A DNA stretch of 64,000 nt from Paracentrotus lividus (lineage: Eukaryota > Echinodermata > Echinoidea > Camarodonta > Echinidae), in assembly GCA_940671915.1 (NCBI GenBank), contig CALNVZ010003425.1, positions 37,234,707 through 37,298,706 on the forward strand, read 5' to 3'. The translations under genes were made by a program, and so were the position numbers. Positions 60,148-64,000 of the stretch are shown in pieces. Positions within the stretch are counted from its first letter, which is position 1; each line of letters begins with the position of its first letter. The notes under the pieces are model-generated. The model worked only from the letters and a program-made list of their open reading frames with translations, was not told where the DNA came from and searched no databases.

Positions 60148-62413
60148 CTGAGAGTAATCATCGGGACAGAAATCAGGAACTTTAAACTTTGCCTCGTCAA
60201 CGCTGTTCTTGTAGTCCACAAAGTCAGAACTGAACATGGTTGAAACTTCATGCAAAAAAAAACAAAGTTGATAAAGAATGAAACATTAACGTGGTTTGTA
60301 AATAATAAACTTCAAACAGACCCCTATTTAGAGAAATGCATAGGCCTATAGGCCTACCAGCTTAAGTTTTGTAACTATTTATATACAAATATTCCTTTCT
60401 GTTCCAGACTCAGCGCTCAATACAACCGGGCAGGTGCGAGAATAACATACATGTCAAAAAAGCAACAAATAAAAACAAAACAAAAAACAAAACAAAAACA
60501 AAAACAACAACAACAACAACTAAAACTAAAACAAAAATTGGCTTCTGTGCGCCCTCTTTCTTTATAGTCCGTGTGAACATTGCGATACAGGGGCCTTTAC
60601 TTTGATTCTAATGGAAAACGCCTATGCATATTTTTCGCCTTTTTTCATAATGATCACACCATTTCTCATACCAATTAAACCATGATCGTCAATCTATAGT
60701 AATCGCCAAAATAAGCAGGGGAAAATGCGGAATTAACATTTTCTATACACTTGAGACGTGAAATACAAACACAGTGGCGGATCCAGGATTTGATTAATAA
60801 AAAAAAGGGGGCGCCGTTCGAAAAAGTAGCTGGAAACCAGCCACTTTTTTTGGGTGCAATTTTATTAGTTTATTATGTACTGTCAATGAGTATACATGGT
60901 TTAAAAAGGGGGCGCCTGACCGCCCCATTGATCCGCTTTGACAGGCATGAAGCACAGGCATGAAGCAGGCCATGACCTAGCCTCTTGTCGAGGCCCTGTT
61001 GGCTTTATCGTCGTTTGCCGAATAATCCCGAGCGAAGCGAGTCGGGCTTGTTGAGCGAAGCGAATCGTTTCGCGAGTTCTGGTTTTCTCCTCGCTTTGCG
61101 CGACATCATTCGGCAAACGACGACCAGCCAACAGGGCCTCGACAAGAGGCTAGCCATGACCATAGCCTACTTACTCGTTTTCGTTGCCAACGATGGAACG
61201 TTTACCGAGCCAATCATATCTTCTTTGACTTGAAAGTATGTTCCTGGATCGTCCAGGTTCTCGGTATAAGTCACCCAGAGTTCTCCGGTCAGACCATTAA
61301 TACCACCGTCATCATTGTCGTCATCATCGTCTTTCTCAAGCTTCATTGAGAAGGTGTCGAGGCGGAGGGCTTGGGGCGAGGGGCTGAACCTGCCAATGGA
61401 TGACGAGCCTTGGTGGGTCATCTTATCTGTGTGTACAGAAAAGATTAATTGTCTTTCATCATTTTTATTTTAACAAGCCTCTTACAGAGAGAGAGACAGA
61501 GAGAAGATATATATATATATATATATATATTTGTGTTGAAGGAAGGGGGGGGGGCAAAATCAAGTTTGCTGATGGATTTTCTTCAAACCGTTACAGTTTT
61601 TTTCTTCATTTTCCTATTTGTTGAAAAAAAGAAAGAAAGAAAGAAGACAATTAAATTAAATGTCGGATGGACTTTCATTTTAAATCTTACCACTCAAGCA
61701 CGCTGACAGATGAGATTTTACAGCATTTGCTAGAGGGCATTTCTTACAGTTGCCGTTTCGTATCTCATAGTGGGCGTTCTGTGGGGAACAATCATTAAAA
61801 AAAATAGATGAAAAAGTTTTGCATTTATACCAGAGGCCGATCCAGGCGGGGGCGCTCATTGACTGTACATATCAAAATTTGAAAATTTTCGCCGGCGTCC
61901 CTTATCAAGCCTGGCGCCCCTTATTTTCAAATCCTGGACCCGTCGCTGCATTCACATTGCCAAATCTACTTGTTTATACAATATACTTAGATTATTGTTT
62001 ATAACACTGAAAGTATTATAGGCCCTTATAATTAATGAATAAGATAAAAATAGAAATGAAATATACAGATCGGTTCCATAATAAAATATCCTTACTGAAC
62101 AAATAAGCAACCGCCATACCCGCAAAAAAGCCACCCATTTTTGCATAAATATTATTCATTGAAAAAATTATATATAAATCTTTAAATATGTAAATAAATA
62201 ATAAAAAACAAGAACAACTCAAACCTATACCTACGTCATTAACATCGATGATTATCTCGTATCCCACAGTGGATAGTGCTTGGGAAACAGTATCTACCTG
62301 AAGTGTCAATGTGTAGTTTGTATAGAACCGTCCATTTTGAAAGTCTTTTGCAGAGAAAATACGATGCCTGCCCATAAAATTGTTCCCTCCTTCGACAATC
62401 GATTCCATACCAA
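60148..62413 (-). CDS. Possible ependymin-related secreted protein, partial
   Basis: Minus-strand exons 62413-62235, 61778-61691 and 61426-61206 have good splice sites and join in consistent phase (0, then 1) to about 162 residues: ENFMG-type start region with GRFYTNYTLTLQVD, then YEIRNGNCKKCPL, an acidic DDDDDNDDGG loop, and GLTGELWVTYTENLDDPGTY. A further exon, 60245-60148, encodes STMFSSDFVDYKNSVDEAKF and KVPDFCPDDYSQ before a GT donor. Its phase does not fit directly, so an exon between is probably missed. The order 'YEI...C..K..L' then 'FF....I.DP..F..P..C' resembles ependymin-related proteins. That match is from motif memory; the gene itself is surer than the family. The 5' and 3' exons are not found. 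Confidence 0.55.
60772..60942. mobile_element. GGATCC-end MITE, copy 3
   Basis: CAGTGGCGGATCCAGGA at the left; the right end TTGATCCGCTTTGACAG is diverged. Contains GGGGGCGCC words in both halves. Lies in the ependymin-like gene's intron. Confidence 0.6.
60971..61158. mobile_element. 188-bp palindromic MITE
   Basis: The termini ATGACCTAGCCTCTTGTCGA and its complement (a 3-base difference) pair over about 37 bp including GGCCCTGTTGG. Inside, GTCGTTTGCCGAAT and ATTCGGCAAACGAC pair again, and a GAGCGAAGCGA core is present. Inserted about 45 bp from the end of the 61206-61426 exon, inside the intron. Confidence 0.8.
61506..61530 (+). repeat. AT dinucleotide microsatellite
   Basis: About 12 AT units following a GAGA tract. 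It lies in the intron upstream of exon 61426-61206 and explains the Tyr-Ile strings in plus-strand frames. Confidence 0.9.
61831..61949. mobile_element. GGATCC-end MITE, copy 4
   Basis: Runs from CAGAGGCCGATCCAGGCGG to ATCCTGGACCCGTCGCTG. Its interior GGCGCCCCTTATTTTCAAATCC closely matches 27540-27560, so this and the 27422 copy are the same subfamily. Confidence 0.7.
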
Positions 62414-62613
62414 CTGTAGGGTGCAGATAATTATGGTGTTTCAAAACTCTTTATAAACATATAGGCCTACTGTAGATAAGCCTATAGTTATATACATGTT
62501 ATAAGCAATTAGGTTTTCACTTTCAAACTCTCTGCAGTCAAATTCAAATATAGGCAATAAATCTCGAAGCGGGGCTATCAGTATACATGTAATTCAAATT
62601 AACACAAACAGCA

Positions 62614-62709
62614 AGTAATTTCGTTTATGTAACCAATTTCATTCATAGGCGTGACAGCAATTTCGTTTATGTAATCAATTTCGTTCATGGGCGTGAAATT
62701 CAAAATTAG
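62614..62709 (+). repeat. Two 48-bp tandem units
   Basis: AATTTCGTTTATGTAA, CAATTTC and GGGCGTGA-like segments occur twice in a row, just upstream of the ependymin-like exons on their strand. Further AATTTG and CGATTG words follow to 62920. Confidence 0.65.
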
Positions 62710-63770
62710 TATAGTCAATTTGAGACATTTAAGACGAATCGACAAATTTGAATGACGATTGTCGATTACGATTGATCCTGAAGTGTCAACTTGATTGGCG
62801 CGATTTGCAATTTGATTTCCGAGTTTCTTATTTCGAGCACTCAAACACAAATTTGAATGCTCATCCTCAATCGCGATTGCAATTCGGACGAAATTGGTTT
62901 CTTGAAATGTCAATTCCGTATAGTTACATACTTTGAAAAACTATGAGAGAACCTATTAAATTGTCGATTTTAGGCATCCCCCCTAAACTTTGGTTTAGGA
63001 AATGTAGGCCCGGACCCGCCACCCGCCACCCCCCCCCCGGATCTGCGTCTGGATAGGCTTATATTATACCACTGTCATTCTACTTTGACTAATCATAATA
63101 ATGCAGTCTTGTCGAAATACATCAAAACTTTAGAGATTATGAAAAGGCTGTGGAAAGTGAACAATCAAACCTTGGTAACCATGAATTGTTTCTGGCTGCA
63201 GTATTCGATTCGATAAGCGATTGTCCTACGCTGTGTTCAGCAAAGAGAGTCACAAAAAACCACAATTACCAGCACCAACATGTTGAGATTTTCACTAAGT
63301 TAGATCCCGGCAGACAGACCAAGACATAAAGTAATGATGATGCGACGATTGTGTCTAAACAGCGGCACTGCCACTGTAATAACGATTCTGCAGAGATTAA
63401 TTAATAACAGACGAAATAATATTGAGATGACATCTGCGATAATTGATCCGCAACAAGTTCAATATTTGTCCATACAGCTTCGCACAGAATAAATCATTGG
63501 ATTTGACAAAGATAATACATCATTTTTTATTTTCAACCATGACTTGTAAACAGGACACGGATCATTGATGGCAAATACAGACAAGATTTAAATCAACAAA
63601 TTATCATGGCTAGTCAATATTTTTTAATTCATTTATACCGTCATGCATGAATTAAAATAGAATAAATGAAATGAAAAGGTCGGGGGAGGAGGACATAGGG
63701 AAAAAGAAGAAAATTATTGACCAACTGGGGAGGGGGGCGCAAATCGATCTTTAATGAATATTTGGGGCGT

Positions 63771-64000
63771 TGAGTTAGAGTGGCGTGTGGTCGAGTGGTT
63801 AAGTATCCATGCGTCATGATCACAAGGCGGTTCGAATTCCGTCAATTCCACATACGTCCTTTGACAAGACATCAATCTACAAAGTTGCAACCAAATGGGG
63901 TATGGGCCGAAGAAATTCCTGAAGAATTCGGGTGCCTTAATTCTCTATAGAGCAACATAATACTAATAGGGAAATAATAATTTAACACGTATCACCTAGA
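63771..64000 (+). mobile_element. tRNA-derived SINE
   Basis: The 5' part has a tRNA-type A box (GTGGTCGAGTGGTTAAGTAT) and B box (GGTTCGAATTCC) about 45 bp apart, resembling a Ser/Leu-type tRNA. The cloverleaf is not intact: acceptor ends do not pair well. It continues into CGTCCTTTGACAAGACATC and ATGGGCCG-type sequence typical of invertebrate SINE bodies, and runs past the window end. It is transcribed, if at all, by RNA polymerase III from the internal boxes. Confidence 0.7.

Noticed and set aside
63775-63850. A functional tRNA-Ser gene
   Set aside because: A and B boxes are present but the acceptor and other stems do not pair and SINE body sequence follows.

Overview
The window is animal nuclear DNA: genes are split by GT/AG introns, the sequence is AT-rich with long homopolymer runs, and most of it is repeats. 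The dense short inverted-repeat transposons, LINE tails and tRNA-derived SINE, together with the style of the genes, suggest a marine deuterostome. An echinoderm, probably a sea urchin, is my best guess; this is inference, not proof. Two runs of N (100 and 25 bases), each next to a direct duplication, show that it is a draft assembly.

Genes. (1) The 39S ribosomal protein L24 gene (MRPL24) is on the plus strand. Five coding exons between 12187 and 21735 join in phase to 222 residues with a KOW motif. Its last two exons occur again at 22770-23936, just beyond the 100-N gap, almost certainly a false (haplotype) duplication. (2) The C-terminal two exons of Pygopus are on the minus strand at 45811-46827, with the nuclear localisation signal, the NPF-containing N-terminal homology box and the PHD finger. 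The first exon is not seen. (3) A multi-exon minus-strand gene lies at 60148-62413; three consecutive exons join in phase, and it may be an ependymin-related secreted protein. (4) Two weak single-exon candidates are at 34085-34233 (+) and 58227-58331 (+). MRPL24 (mitochondrial translation) and Pygopus (Wnt transcription) have no functional link; this is an ordinary gene-poor animal locus, not an operon.

Repeats by region. 1-11000: foldback elements (2867-4128, 9490-10765), shuffled inverted repeats, a three-unit 210-bp tandem array and LINE fragments. 11000-25000: MRPL24, with a mariner-like foldback MITE and a 2.9-kb element bearing a 5-bp target duplication inside its largest intron. 25000-30350: intergenic sequence with a TTAA-flanked MITE. 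30349-44799: a 14.45-kb interval bounded by 53-bp near-identical inverted termini and a TTA duplication. It contains a 3.3-kb block present twice with LINE reverse-transcriptase remnants, and a 1.5-kb element at 41658-43183 studded with a 15-bp motif. 45475-48900: Pygopus and satellite-like repeats. 48935-53360: a 4.4-kb foldback-type transposon with an 8-bp target duplication and tandem-array arms, itself holding another inverted-repeat element. 54000-64000: many small MITEs around the ependymin-like gene, ending in a SINE.

The most interesting material is transposon architecture: the 48935-53360 element, and the two elements (16463-19392 and 41658-43183) that each carry seven copies of their own short motif. 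I see no CRISPR array, operon, toxin gene or intact virus.
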